Shown here one piece after another: positions 24,701 to 35,300 of a stretch of 64,000 nt of DNA. The translations under genes were made by a program, and so were the position numbers. Below the pieces are notes generated by a model. The model was given only the letters and a program-made list of their open reading frames with translations. It was not told the DNA's origin and made no database searches. Origin of the DNA: Septoria linicola (Eukaryota; Ascomycota; Dothideomycetes; Mycosphaerellales; Mycosphaerellaceae); NCBI GenBank assembly GCA_024114885.1, contig CP099421.1:1054001-1118000 (forward strand). Direction: 5' to 3'. Every line of letters starts with the position of its first letter. Within the stretch, counting starts at the first letter, position 1.

Positions 24701-25680
24701 TAATAGTTATACGCGAATCTCTATCGCGCTAGCTAGAAGTATATATGTTCTAGTATCTAGTAAAGAGTATCTCCTTAGTATAGATAGTAAGGTTTATATA
24801 GGAAGAGATCTTTTACTAGTAGGGTGCCGCTATAGAAGTTATCCTCGATAACTATAAGACTAACCTTAGTAACGTAGAGAAGCTACTACTATCGTATAGT
24901 ATTAAACGTATTAATATTTCGCTATACTACTTTTAGTCTAACGCTATCGTTAAAGTCGGCTATAAGACGATATTAGACGCTTACTTAAAGCTCTCTAATA
25001 GCGGCCTTTATATAATTCGTAACTATATTCTAGTAGTTCTATAGGTAGAGAGAACGATAATAGTCTCTACTACTAGCCTAACGCTATTAGAAGTAATAAT
25101 TAGGCGTGACGTAGTACTACTAATCGAGCTAGAACACTATACCTTCTAGATTATAGATTAGGGTAAGGTTAAGACTAGAGTAGAGCTTCTTACGATTCGA
25201 GCTTAAGCTCTAGAAGCTATAGAAACGACTATAGAAGAAGGACGACTACGTTAATAGCGTCTCTAAGAATAGAACAAGGCGTACTTCGATAAATATCGCT
25301 ATATAGACCTTACTATACTAAAGAAAAAAGATCTCGTATTAGTATACCGCTCTAAGTTAAAAACTAGCTTCTCCTATAAGCTTACGTTTAAGTAAGAAGG
25401 CCTTTTTAGAGTATCTAAAGTATTATAGAGAGGTATATTATATAAGCTTAAGGAATTAGATAGCTTAAAGCGTAAGTATATCTATAAGAGAATAGACCTT
25501 AAGAAATATATCTTTCTATAAGAAAACCTAAAGCTAGTTCCGGATTAGGTTAAACTAGAAGAAGTACTACTACTAATAGAGAAGGTTATAGAACTAGGCC
25601 TTCTACCTAGGTATAAGTATCTATAGATCTTTATTAGTAAGCTATTAGTAATAACTTAAGAAGAAAGGGAGAGTTATATA
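21735..25680 (+). pseudogene. Gypsy-1 ORF2: pol with RT, RNase H and integrase (RIP-killed)
   Basis: The RT core is at about 22920-23300: KKYRLINVAQKFN, then LPQGATNSVTQFVRIINQ near 23170-23220, then FLNNISIKGP at 23257-23286, where the FLDDI catalytic pair is now Asn-Asn. The thumb/connection and RNase H follow (YNIERANITVAFNK near 23370-23410; NYDTRKREYLGVLKALKKL near 23870-23930). Integrase lies at about 24640-25400, with VILDNYKTNLSN near 24840-24875 and the block YYFQSNAIVKVGYKTILDAY near 24925-24985, matching the Ty3/gypsy YHPQxNGxVERGHxxIxDA pattern. The C-terminal end carries basic and hydrophobic segments with no chromodomain that I can see. Many TAG/TAA stops replace CAG, CAA and TGG. 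Confidence 0.82.
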
Positions 25681-25869
25681 CGCTAGCTACTAATAGAGCT
25701 TAAAGAAGAAGTAGAAGACTTAGTAAGCTAAAGGCTAAAGCTAGCCTAGTAGAGCTAAAGAAGTAGAAATTTAATAGGCGATACTTAATTAGAAGTATAA
25801 GCTAAGATCTAGCTACTAAAGCCTAGCCTCTACTATAAAAGAGCTAATATTCCTAAGTCTATACTATCT

Positions 25870-26095
25870 CGAGCGCTTCTTTTGTTCCTAGAGCTACTAT
25901 CGAGCTCTAATCTAACCTTCCTAAGCGCTTCTCTTAGTCCTAAAGCTACTATTAAGCTCTAATCGGAGCTTCCTAAGCTTGTAATTTACTAGACTAGTAT
26001 AAATCTAGCTAAATCTTAGCTATCCTAAGTACTTCTTTTATTCCTAGAGCTACTATCGAGCTCTAATCTAAGCTTCCTAAGCTCCTCTTTTACTA
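25870..26095 (+). repeat. Imperfect direct repeats in the Gypsy-1 spacer
   Basis: The unit (T)CCTAGAGCTACTATCGAGC followed by TCTAATC...CTTCCTAAG occurs three times, at about 25886, 25939 and 26050. The first two copies are adjacent and the third follows a ~55-bp insert that itself recurs in part afterwards (ACTAGxxTAGTAxxAATCTAGCTAA). The repeats lie between pol and ORF3 and have no visible coding sense. Confidence 0.6.
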
Positions 26096-26818
26096 GATTA
26101 GTAAGAATCTAGCTAATCCTAGCTGTCCTAACGCTGTTTTCTATAGCTAAGATAAGTATCTATATAGCTAGTTACTCTCTTAAGCTTAACTTTTAAGTAT
26201 AGATTCTATATCCGCTAGTTAACCTACTATCCTACTCCTTTTTCTAAGTCTCGAGCCTACTATCGCTATAAAAGTTAGCTATCTCGAGCTACTTTCTACT
26301 ACTAGGTCTTAAAATCTAAGCTAGATCTATACTCCTAAAGCTCTTTTCTACTAGCGATTTCTAAGATTAGTACTATAATCTACCTTCCTAGAGCCCTTTT
26401 CTATTACTAATTAGCGAAGTAAGATAATAGTTATCTGTCCTAAAGGTCCTTTTACTACTAATTTTCGCCTAACTAAAGGAATCGCTAAAAGTATTAGTTT
26501 CTAGTAGAGAATTCTTAAAATTTAAGGTTTTTAGCTTATATAAAGGTAGAGAAGCTTGAATCCTTAGTAATAACAGCTCTAATAGCTCCTTTCTAGCTAA
26601 TTGATTATAGCGCTAGCGGTCTCTTACGATATAGAAAGCGCGATCTAGTAAGTCGACTAAGTATACGAAAAATAAGGCTCTTTTAAGTTAGTAGAGGTAA
26701 CGACGATAGTATCTAAGTCTTAGTCCTTGTCGGCGATAGTAAGGTATATACTATAGTAGTTAGTAGTAGCGTTAGTAGTATACGACGGCTACGGAAGCGT
26801 TAAGGTAAAGTAAACTTT

Positions 26819-26843
26819 TAGTTATCTTTTTAAACGATAACTA
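26819..26843. repeat. Gypsy-1 palindrome copy 3 (before ORF3)
   Basis: Arms TAGTTATCTTTT and AAACGATAACTA surround a central T, with one mismatch between the arms. Confidence 0.7.
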
Positions 26844-26844
26844 A

Positions 26845-29800
26845 AACCTTATATAACTAAGCCTTACGTATAGACCTCTAATTCTAATAGTAGTTACGCT
26901 ACTACAATAAGGTATATAATTAGACTACTTTTACGCTCTAAACGATCTCTTCTTCCTTATTAACTATTAATTAGTTACTATAGAGCCTTACTTCTATTAA
27001 GTTCGATTCTTATCTTTCGTTACTACCTAGTAACGCTATATAGCTATTTATATACGTAAGTAGTAACTAATATAATAGAAAACTCTATAACCGGTTACGC
27101 GCCCGACCCTTCTTACTATTTAAGTTACTTATTACTAGTTACGCGCTTTATATCGCCCTAAGCTACTAATACGACTAATTAAAGACGTTCTCTTTCTCTA
27201 TCGCGTATAAAGAACAAGACTTCCCCTTTCTAGCGTTCTTTAACGCCTAAACGCTTATTAAGACTAGCGCTTTCGCCTTCTACCTCGCCTATTCGAAGTC
27301 CTATATAAGAACTACTTAGATAAGAGTCTCTAAAGAAACGACGAAAGATAGCTTCTTTAAGTTCTATATAAGGTATAGCGCTCGCTCGTAATAATCGCGA
27401 AGGCTCTATCGTTAGTTTCTAGGCTTTAAGTAGACCTCTTACTAGTATAACGAACCTTAATAATACTACCGAAGCTATTCTATCGCTAGAAACGCTATAA
27501 GAATAGAAGGAGAGTATCGACTTAGTACTTAAGTAAGTCGAGAAAGTAAACGACGGAATAAAGATCGGTATATTTAACTTCTTTAAACGCCTATTAGCTA
27601 AGATTTTACTAAAGTACCTTGACGCGTAGAGCGTAAAGCGCGATAATATAAAAAAGATACGCTAAGAAGGCTAAGACTTAGTAAAGGAGAGAAACTTGAT
27701 CTAGTAGTAGCTACGTATAGAGTTTAGGTACGAGTAGAACTTTCTTTTCCTTAACTAAGTCTTATACGATAAAGAGATACTTAGGAACCTTCGTTAATAG
27801 TTAAATAAGTATAAGGCGTCTTCGAAGAGAGCGAGCCTAAAGACTAGGTTTTCTTAGCGTAGTAAAAGTAAGATCGTTTCTATTAGTAAGTAGCGAACAT
27901 ATTCTCTCGTAGCTAGTACTTTTAGCTATAGAGGAGTAAGAAGACTCTTAGCTCGTAAGGCTTAGGCTTTATTAATACGAACTTAGATAGGAGACGCTAC
28001 TAGAATAAGTTTAAGGTAGAGCTCTCGTAGGTCGACGTATTTAGCTATAAGATAAGAGAAGTACGCCTAGAGACGAGCTATAGACTTAATTAGTACAGAT
28101 TTATAGTTAAGCTTACTAAAGGAGAGGCCTTCGAAGAACCGACCTACGTGTTTCTAATAGTAGAGAGATAGCCCTCGATATCCTATAGACTATTACCTTC
28201 TTCTAGAAACCTAAGACCTAATAAACGTCTCTCTTCTTCTACGCCTAAGGGCCTATCCTTATCTAGTCTTACTTAAAACTCTAATTAAGAAAGAGAAGGA
28301 GAAGGTAATTTACTTACGACCCTAGAGCCTCGCCTTAGAGATTCTATATCGTCTAGTACTATATAGAGGCTAAAAGCTTAGTTAGAGAAGTTAACGCTAA
28401 GCTCTACGAAGAAGCCTACGCTCGTCCTTCGTAAGAGTAGAAGGCTTACTAGAATTCGTACTAGAGAAACTATTATTACCTCGATCGAGACTTCTCTTAT
28501 ACTAAGCGCTTTAGGCGATAGCGATCCTATATAAGACTAAGTATTACCTACGATAGAGCCGCTACTAGGTCCGTAACGCCTATCGCTAATCGTACTAGAA
28601 GATAATAGCGGAATTAAGCTAGAGAGCGACTCGGAGCCTAATCTACGTTACTAGGCTTATATAAAGGATAGTATTACCTCTAAAGTCTACTACTATATAA
28701 TCGTTAGTAGAGCTCTTAAAGAAGTCGATAATGTCTAGGAGAAGAAGAAAGTAGCTAAGAGCTACGCTTTAATTAATATTCTTCTATACCTTAGCTAGCC
28801 TCTTTATAAAGAATATATAACTAAGATAGGTAATACTATAGGTTTAAAGCTACCGAAGACGGCTAACGTAACGTATACTCTCTACTAGCGTATTGTTTAG
28901 ATAGGTAGTATAGCTAATCTCTAAGCCCTTATCGCCTAGAATACTTAAAACTAGACGTAGTTTAAGCTAGAAGCGAATACTTTCTTCTCTAAGCTAGTAG
29001 GACGCTCTTATCGTAGTAAGAAGGGTACTAATACTTAGGAACTAGAGGACGATATTAACGCTCTAATACGTAAGGTAGGTAGAAGCTATCTTAGACTCTT
29101 TTAGTTCGTAGTAACTAAAGTAGACTTGAAGGTTACTTCTAACGTCCGTTAGAGGGCTTAGGCGCTCTTAGACTACGATAGTAATAAGGGTACCTAGACC
29201 GATTATAGCTTCCTCTTTTATTCTCCTTTTACTAGAGGCCTATTTTAGATCCTAGACTCTTTACTCGAAGCTATATAGTATAAGTTTATAGTATATCGAT
29301 AGTATAACATAGCTATTAGTTAGTATAGTTAGTCTCGTAGTATATAGTACTCGCTATCTTAATAGCTTCTTCGCTAATATCCTTTACTATAGCTATACTA
29401 GCTAGTTACTACTCTATATACGACTATTAAGTACGTAGCCTACCTATCTACTACCTTTTATATCTTCGACGATAAGGTAGGTTCTAACTACCTTAACGGC
29501 TTCTAGTATATCGCCTTAAACGAGAATATACTACTTAAGGAGAAGGGGCTTAATTAGGTTTAATTTACGATCTCTCTAGACGATACTAGCGATAGAGGAC
29601 GACTTTTACTAACCTCGGACACGATCGGTAATAGGCTCTTTAACCCTAAGGAGGCAAAGTAGCTAGTAAGGCGTATTATCGCTAATAAGTAAAGCTATAG
29701 TATAGGTTTTATCGAAACTATACTACTAGTAATTACCGACGAAATAAAAGCTAATCTTAAGCTTAGCTAGAAGAACCCTTATACTAAAGTAAGCTCGCTA

Positions 29801-30385
29801 GTTATTTCGTACCCCTACCTCTCTTAACGGTATACTTATACTAATAAAGAGTATCGTATAATTCCGATAGTATTTCTAGCCTACCCTAATAGTCGAACGT
29901 TAGATAAGCTACCTAATAGTAACTACGTTAACGTTCCTACGATCTATAGCGTATATCTCTACCGCGAGTAGATACCCTTTATAGCTTCTAGTACTATATA
30001 CCCTACGCGAGTAATAAAACCCTTTACTACTAAGGTACTTCTAACCGGCCTAGGCCCGATTTCTAATACCTTAGTAGGCCGAGTTCTATAGGCGGATTAG
30101 GTAGTAAGTATAGAGATAAAGAAGCTCTTTAGTATAAGTAAGGAGGAGTTTAAGGTCTATATAGCTAAATAGTAGGCTACGGCTAAAGCTTAATTTAATA
30201 CTACCTACGCTATAGCTATAGATATTAAGGAGTATATATTTAGTAAAGCTAGCTTTATAAGCGTAGATAGTAACTTAGAAGTATTAGTATCGAAGAAAAG
30301 AGAGGCTGTCCCTAAAAAGATCTCTAAGGATATAGTAGAAGAGTAGCGTCTAGCGAATAATAATCGGATCTAAGAAGGTGTTTTT
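26845..30385 (+). pseudogene. Gypsy-1 ORF3: unidentified third coding region
   Basis: One frame (codon starts divisible by 3) can be read from about 26883 to beyond 27900, broken only by TAG/TAA of the RIP kind. It gives residues such as SPSTSPIRSP, IVSF.ALSRPLTSITNLNN, VEKVNDGIKIGIFNFFKRLL and a Lys/Arg/Gln-rich coiled-coil-like stretch. Other frames carry equally protein-like stretches further on: RKVGRSYLRLF.FVVTKVDLK near 29065-29130, NYLNGF.YIALNENILLKEKG near 29490-29550, and a long Ser/Thr/Pro-poor end to about 30380. Frame changes could be introns or indels. No env, ribonuclease, helicase or methylase motif is recognised. A captured host gene or an env-like product are possibilities, but the sequence does not decide. 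Confidence 0.5.
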
Positions 30386-30387
30386 AG

Positions 30388-30412
30388 TAGTTATCGTTAG
30401 AAAAGGTAACTA
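30388..30412. repeat. Gypsy-1 palindrome copy 4 (after ORF3)
   Basis: Arms TAGTTATCGTTA and AAAAGGTAACTA; the outer six bases pair perfectly. It lies about 120 bp before the 3' LTR. Confidence 0.6.
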
Positions 30413-30534
30413 TTCGATAGGCCTCTAATTAAAAGTTTAATAGACTTTAATAGGAAAACTAGCTAGTTTTAAGTAATTCTAAGAAGGCTCTATAGGTAGT
30501 TAGGTATCTAGTTAGATATTAAGGAAGGAAGGAT

Positions 30535-30813
30535 TAGTAAGGTAAAGGCCTACCTATATACCGTACTTAGTAACTTTAGTATAAAAGCAAGGTAGTAGCT
30601 CGTTTCTAAGATAGGAATATTTACTCTACTTAATTAATTTAATGTCCTATAGTCCTAGTATAGGCTCTTAGTCCTAGGACTACTAGTTTAAGCTCGTTAC
30701 TACTAGTTAATACACGTATTATAAGACTATTACTCTCTAAACAGGTCTTGTTCTATAGCGACCGCTCTTATACCTACCTAGAGGGTTAGTATTAGGGTAG
30801 TTATTATCTATTA
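30535..30813 (+). repeat. Gypsy-1 3' LTR
   Basis: This is the 279-bp partner of 17576-17854. It keeps a few more CpA sites (AAAGCAAGG, ACACGTA) than the 5' copy. Confidence 0.88.
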
Positions 30814-30817
30814 GTAC

Positions 30818-32011
30818 TTAGCCTTAGGAGGTATCTAGTTTAGCTAGGTACTATATAGTAATATTATAGTTAGTAATAGATCTAATATTAGTAAAGATAT
30901 TTAGGACTTTATAAAGTCTAACTAAGGAGGAGTTAAGTAACTAAAATCTTTCTTTTAAACTCCTCTTAGTTTAACTCTAAGGCTTAGAGTTATCTTTTAT
31001 ATATCTCTTATATAAGATAGAGCTACCTTATAAACTCCTAAAACTATAGTCTATTCTTTAGCTTAGTAAGACTATCTACTACTATCTCTTTTATATTTAT
31101 ATATTCTATAGAGATAAGTCTGTTCTACTAGAGCTTTCTTATAGTATTATATAAGATATTAATATATTTAGACTTATTATAAACATATAAGTCCTTAACT
31201 AGAGTAAGAGTAGCTTAGTTATTACTTTTTAGCTAAATTAGCCTAATTCTAGTAATAGTTTCCTAGTTACTAAGGATCCTTAGTTAGTAAGAATATTCTC
31301 CTACTAACTCTAGGTATCTAAGCTCTCTTAAAAGAGTACTAAGGAACTATAACTATTTTATATATACTCTTATAGCTATATATTTAGCTTCTATTATAGA
31401 TATAGCTATAGATTTCTACTTCTTACTTATCTAGAAGATTAGTATACTATAAAGGAAGAAGATATATCTAAGGATTAAGACTCTATTAGTCTTATCTATT
31501 ATATAGTTAGAGTCTATATATCTAGTAAGACAGCCTTAACTATTCCTTAAGTATCTTAGACTAAGGTCTAGGTTTAATCTTAGGTATCTAGTTAGCTTCT
31601 TTAGAGCCTTTATATATCCTACTATTAGATTACTAATATAGGAGCTTAATCTTCTAAGAGTAAATGAAATATCTAGTCTTATAATAGTTATAAGCTATAT
31701 CTATATTCTAATAATAGATTAGTACTCCTATTTATTATACCTTTTATTATTTAGTCTAGTAGGCTTTAGACTTTTATAGCTGTCTATTAGTAAAAGAGTT
31801 AGTAATATAGTTTCTTAGCCTATTCCTATCTTAGCTAGGTTCTCTTAGATATAATGTTTCTAGTTAAGTTTTAGCTAGCCTTACTATCTATTTCTTATTA
31901 GTCTTATTTTAAGAATCTTGTCTAGCTCTCTAAGATCTTTAATCTTAAAGACCTTACTAAGTTAGTCTTTAAACTAGAGGACATCTTCTAGTCTCTCTAT
32001 AGTAATAGGTA
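30818..32011 (-). pseudogene. Copia-A 3' noncoding region and RNase H/RT remnant
   Basis: The piece lies between the Gypsy-1 and Copia-C insertions. It is the reverse complement of about 36377-37550 of Copia-C. The far end of pol (VVDSLTKL region) is near 31050-31090 and RT sequence reaches 32011. It is heavily RIPped. It continues left at 17104-17575 (3' noncoding) and right at 38316-38372. Confidence 0.8.
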
Positions 32012-32289
32012 TGTTGAGAATGTATCCTAGATAGTTAGTCTAGATATAGACTTCTAAGCATAGTTCTGGATGCCTGAGGCATCTACCTAAGGCTTGGCAA
32101 GAGGTATATCTTGCTTCTCTTTCTTCTCTTCTTAGATAACTAACTCAATTAACTTTGTATTTGGTTCCTAGCATATTGCTACTACACTATATATATAAGT
32201 TAGTTTAAGATTAATCCCCTATTCTTCTTTACTACGCTATACCCTCCTTAATATTATATAGTATCTACAAACGCCCTCCACTTTTAACA
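32012..32289 (+). repeat. Copia-C 5' LTR
   Basis: Canonical TG...CA ends are kept (TGTTGAGAATGTATCC ... CCACTTTTAACA). The primer-binding site follows at 32290. Confidence 0.92.
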
Positions 32290-32307
32290 GGTTATAAGCC
32301 CGGGTTT
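32290..32307 (+). other. Copia primer-binding site (half initiator-tRNA type)
   Basis: GGTTATAAGCCCGGGTTT directly follows the LTR. GGTTATgAGCCC is the complement of the anticodon stem-loop GGGCTCATAACC of initiator tRNA-Met, so priming would use an internal cut tRNA fragment, as in Drosophila copia. The single mismatch (A for G) is a RIP-type TpG to TpA change. The same site occurs at 4648, 8806 and 55781-55792. Confidence 0.7.
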
Positions 32308-35300
32308 GTGTACTAAATAGGAGCAACCTATATTAGTACAGGTTACTTATATCCCTTATAGTTTATAGAAAATATTTAGGGCCTAGAAGTTTCCCTAACT
32401 ATATTACTAACGAAGCTAGTTTGCACCTAGTAGTATACAAGTTAGTAAAGATCTCTATAAGACAGTAGTGTGTTTCTACTTTGTTAATACCTGCCCAGTT
32501 CTCTACTATTGCACCTAGTATTACTAGAGTTAGAAGAGGCCACTTAGCCTTCCTACTACCTAGTAATAGAAACTCTACTAAGAGAGAAAGATCTAAGTCT
32601 TAGTAATTTCCTAAATACGAGGAATCCCTATCCCTTAGAGCTAGTCTCCCTACTATAAGAAATTACCCTTCTCTAGAATCCTTAGCTAGTCTAAAGCATT
32701 CTACTAATTATTTATTCTATTTACCTATTTCTATAATAGACTAAGAGGACAAGAAGAGCTAAAGGATTCCAATCCTAGACAGAACTAACTAGAAGAGATA
32801 GTTCAAGCTATAGACAGATAAGCTAGAAGGAAAGGACTAGTTCTAGGCAATCAGCTAACTAATTATTAGAGGGAACCTATATACAGTTTAGTAGGACACT
32901 AGTCTTTAGATATATGTCACTTAGAATTAACACTTCTTAAAAGACAATATAGTATATAGGTTTAGTATTAGATGTAGTATTAGTAAAGATAATAAGATAG
33001 AGCTAGAGACATAGTATATTACTATACTAGTAGCTGAGATATAGGTGATTCTCTAGAACAAGTACAACAGAGTCCTAAAGTCCTATACTATAGGTCTAAT
33101 TAAGTAGTTTATTATATTCAGGATATTACCTAATAAGACAATTAGGGAAGTATAGAGACACCTTGGAGGCCTAGGTAAGAGGATTACTAAGATTAATCCT
33201 TAGGAAGCCTACTACTAGAGCTAAGAGAAAAGGCTAAAACATCTCCTATAGTCCCTACCTGTATTATACTAAGTAGCTAAGGATACTATTATAACCTAAC
33301 TATCCTTAGATATAGACACTATTCTCCTTCTACTTAAGTCCTAAGAGGTAAGAGACAATCTAGACAAGATAGATATAGGTCTAGCTATATTCTATTCTAG
33401 GCAGCCCTACTAAGGAAAGTCTTTACTAATATACTAGCTCTATAAGAAAGGGAAGCACTAGTTGAAGGATTGTCCTAACCTCCCTACTACTAAGAAACTG
33501 TCCTAGTAGAGAAACAGTACTAAGAACTAGAAGGACTCTTAGGGATTATTCCTTAGAGAGAGGGTTAGAAGATCCTCTTTACTAAGGAATACTAGATATA
33601 TCAAGAAAGCTATCTATAAGTTATTATTATATAATAAGCTAAAGAAGGTTATCTAGAAAATAGGTAAGTAGCTTTAAAGGATAGAAAAGTCTAGAAAGCT
33701 TCTAAAGAAAGGATTTTTAGCCTAGGAGTCTAGTTCTAGTTCTAATTCTAGAACTTACTCTAGTTCTAGAAGTAATAATAATTCCCTATTAGAAGATAAT
33801 AACTAAGATAAGTTGGCCTATTCTATAATTAAGGCTAAAGGCAAGTTATTACCCTAAGAATAGCTCTTAGATTCCTATACCTTATCCTATATAACTGACT
33901 AACTGTCCTTCTTTAGATTAGTAAAGCTACTAAGGAAGAAAGTATAGATTAAGGTAGGAGGAGGATACCTCTATATAACCTACTCTAGACTAGTATAGAT
34001 AAAGGGAATCTTAGGAGGAGAAGTTCTACTTAATAGGGTACTATTTGTTCCTAATCTTAAAGTAAATCTTGTGTTATAGGATTAGTTTAGTAAGCAATTT
34101 AGAGTCTAGAAGCCTGATTTTACTCTTACCTCCCTAGATAGCTAAATAGTTATAAAGACTAAGCTAGTTAGAGGTGTTCTATTTATTAGTAAGATATTAC
34201 CTCTCCTATAGGAAAAGTTATATTACTTACTATATAATCCTATAGAGGTTAATAATGCCTATACTACCCTATTAGAGAAGGATCTAAAACAGTAGGAGCT
34301 ATAGTATAGAAGATTTATACACTTTAGAAGAGGGTTACTCTTAAACCTTTATAAAGTTACTAACCTAAAGGAAAGAATTCTAATTCCTAACTAGGAAGAG
34401 TATAAGTATAGGATCTATATAATAGGTAAGATAAAGAAACACCTAGGTAAGTCTATTAAGAGAAGACCTAAAAGATTAGCCCTTATATTAGTAGATATCT
34501 ATAGACTATTACTATTATTAGTAAAAGGTTTTATATAGTAGCTTGAGATTGTTAACAACTTCTTAAGAAAGAAATAGGCATTTCTACTTAAGGCTAGATT
34601 AGATATACTAACTACTCTTTAGAACTAGAGGATTAAGGCAGAAAGGCAGTTAGTAGCACTCCTCAAGTCTGTAAGGGCTAACAATACTAGAGAGATTACT
34701 ACTTTAATTAAACAGTAGGAGAAGGACTTTAGAATTACTCTTAAGCTAACTAAGGCCTACAATTTACTCTAGAATAGAGTAGTTAAGAGGTCCATCTAAA
34801 CATTAGAGGCCTCTATTAGAGCAATGCTTAAAGAAAGTAAGATACCTATTAAGTTTTAGCTAGAAGCCCTTAAAGTATAGGTATATATAAGGAACAAGCT
34901 TCTAAATAGACCTAATATTAAGGGATTCAAGCTCTTACCTAATAAAGCTTTTAATAGGATTAAACTAATAGTCTCCTACCTCAAGGTATAGGGATATAGA
35001 GCTGTAGTATATATAGATACAAGAGTATAGCCTTAGTAGGCAAGGAGTAACAAACTAATAAATAGAGGAAAGGATGCTATGTTTGTTAGATACTATAATA
35101 ACATAGCAAAGGTATAGAAGTTCTAGGAGCTAGATATAAAGGCTATCAAGTAGTATACTAATACAATCTTCTTTAAAAATAAGCTAGGTAGAGAATTAGA
35201 CTTAAATATTAAGATCAAGAATCTCTCTAGTTTAGCTCTAGAAAGAAGACCTATTAGAAGGCTAAGAACTATTAGCTAGCCTACTCTATAAGCTAGTAGG

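Larger units (their letters stand above)
17576..30813 (+). mobile_element. Gypsy-1: 13.2-kb Ty3/gypsy element with three coding regions
   Basis: The LTRs are 17576-17854 and 30535-30813, 279 bp each. The 4-bp duplication GTAC is at 17572-17575 and 30814-30817, and the restored target matches the Copia-A sequence in the intact copies. A purine tract (AAGGAAGGAAGGA) sits at 30521-30533 before the 3' LTR. Internal order is leader, ORF1 (gag/protease), ORF2 (reverse transcriptase, RNase H, integrase), a repeat-rich spacer and ORF3 (unknown). The Pol order RT-RNase H-IN places it in Ty3/gypsy. At 13,238 bp it is about twice the usual size. CpA/TpG are depleted but CpG is plentiful. Confidence 0.88.
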
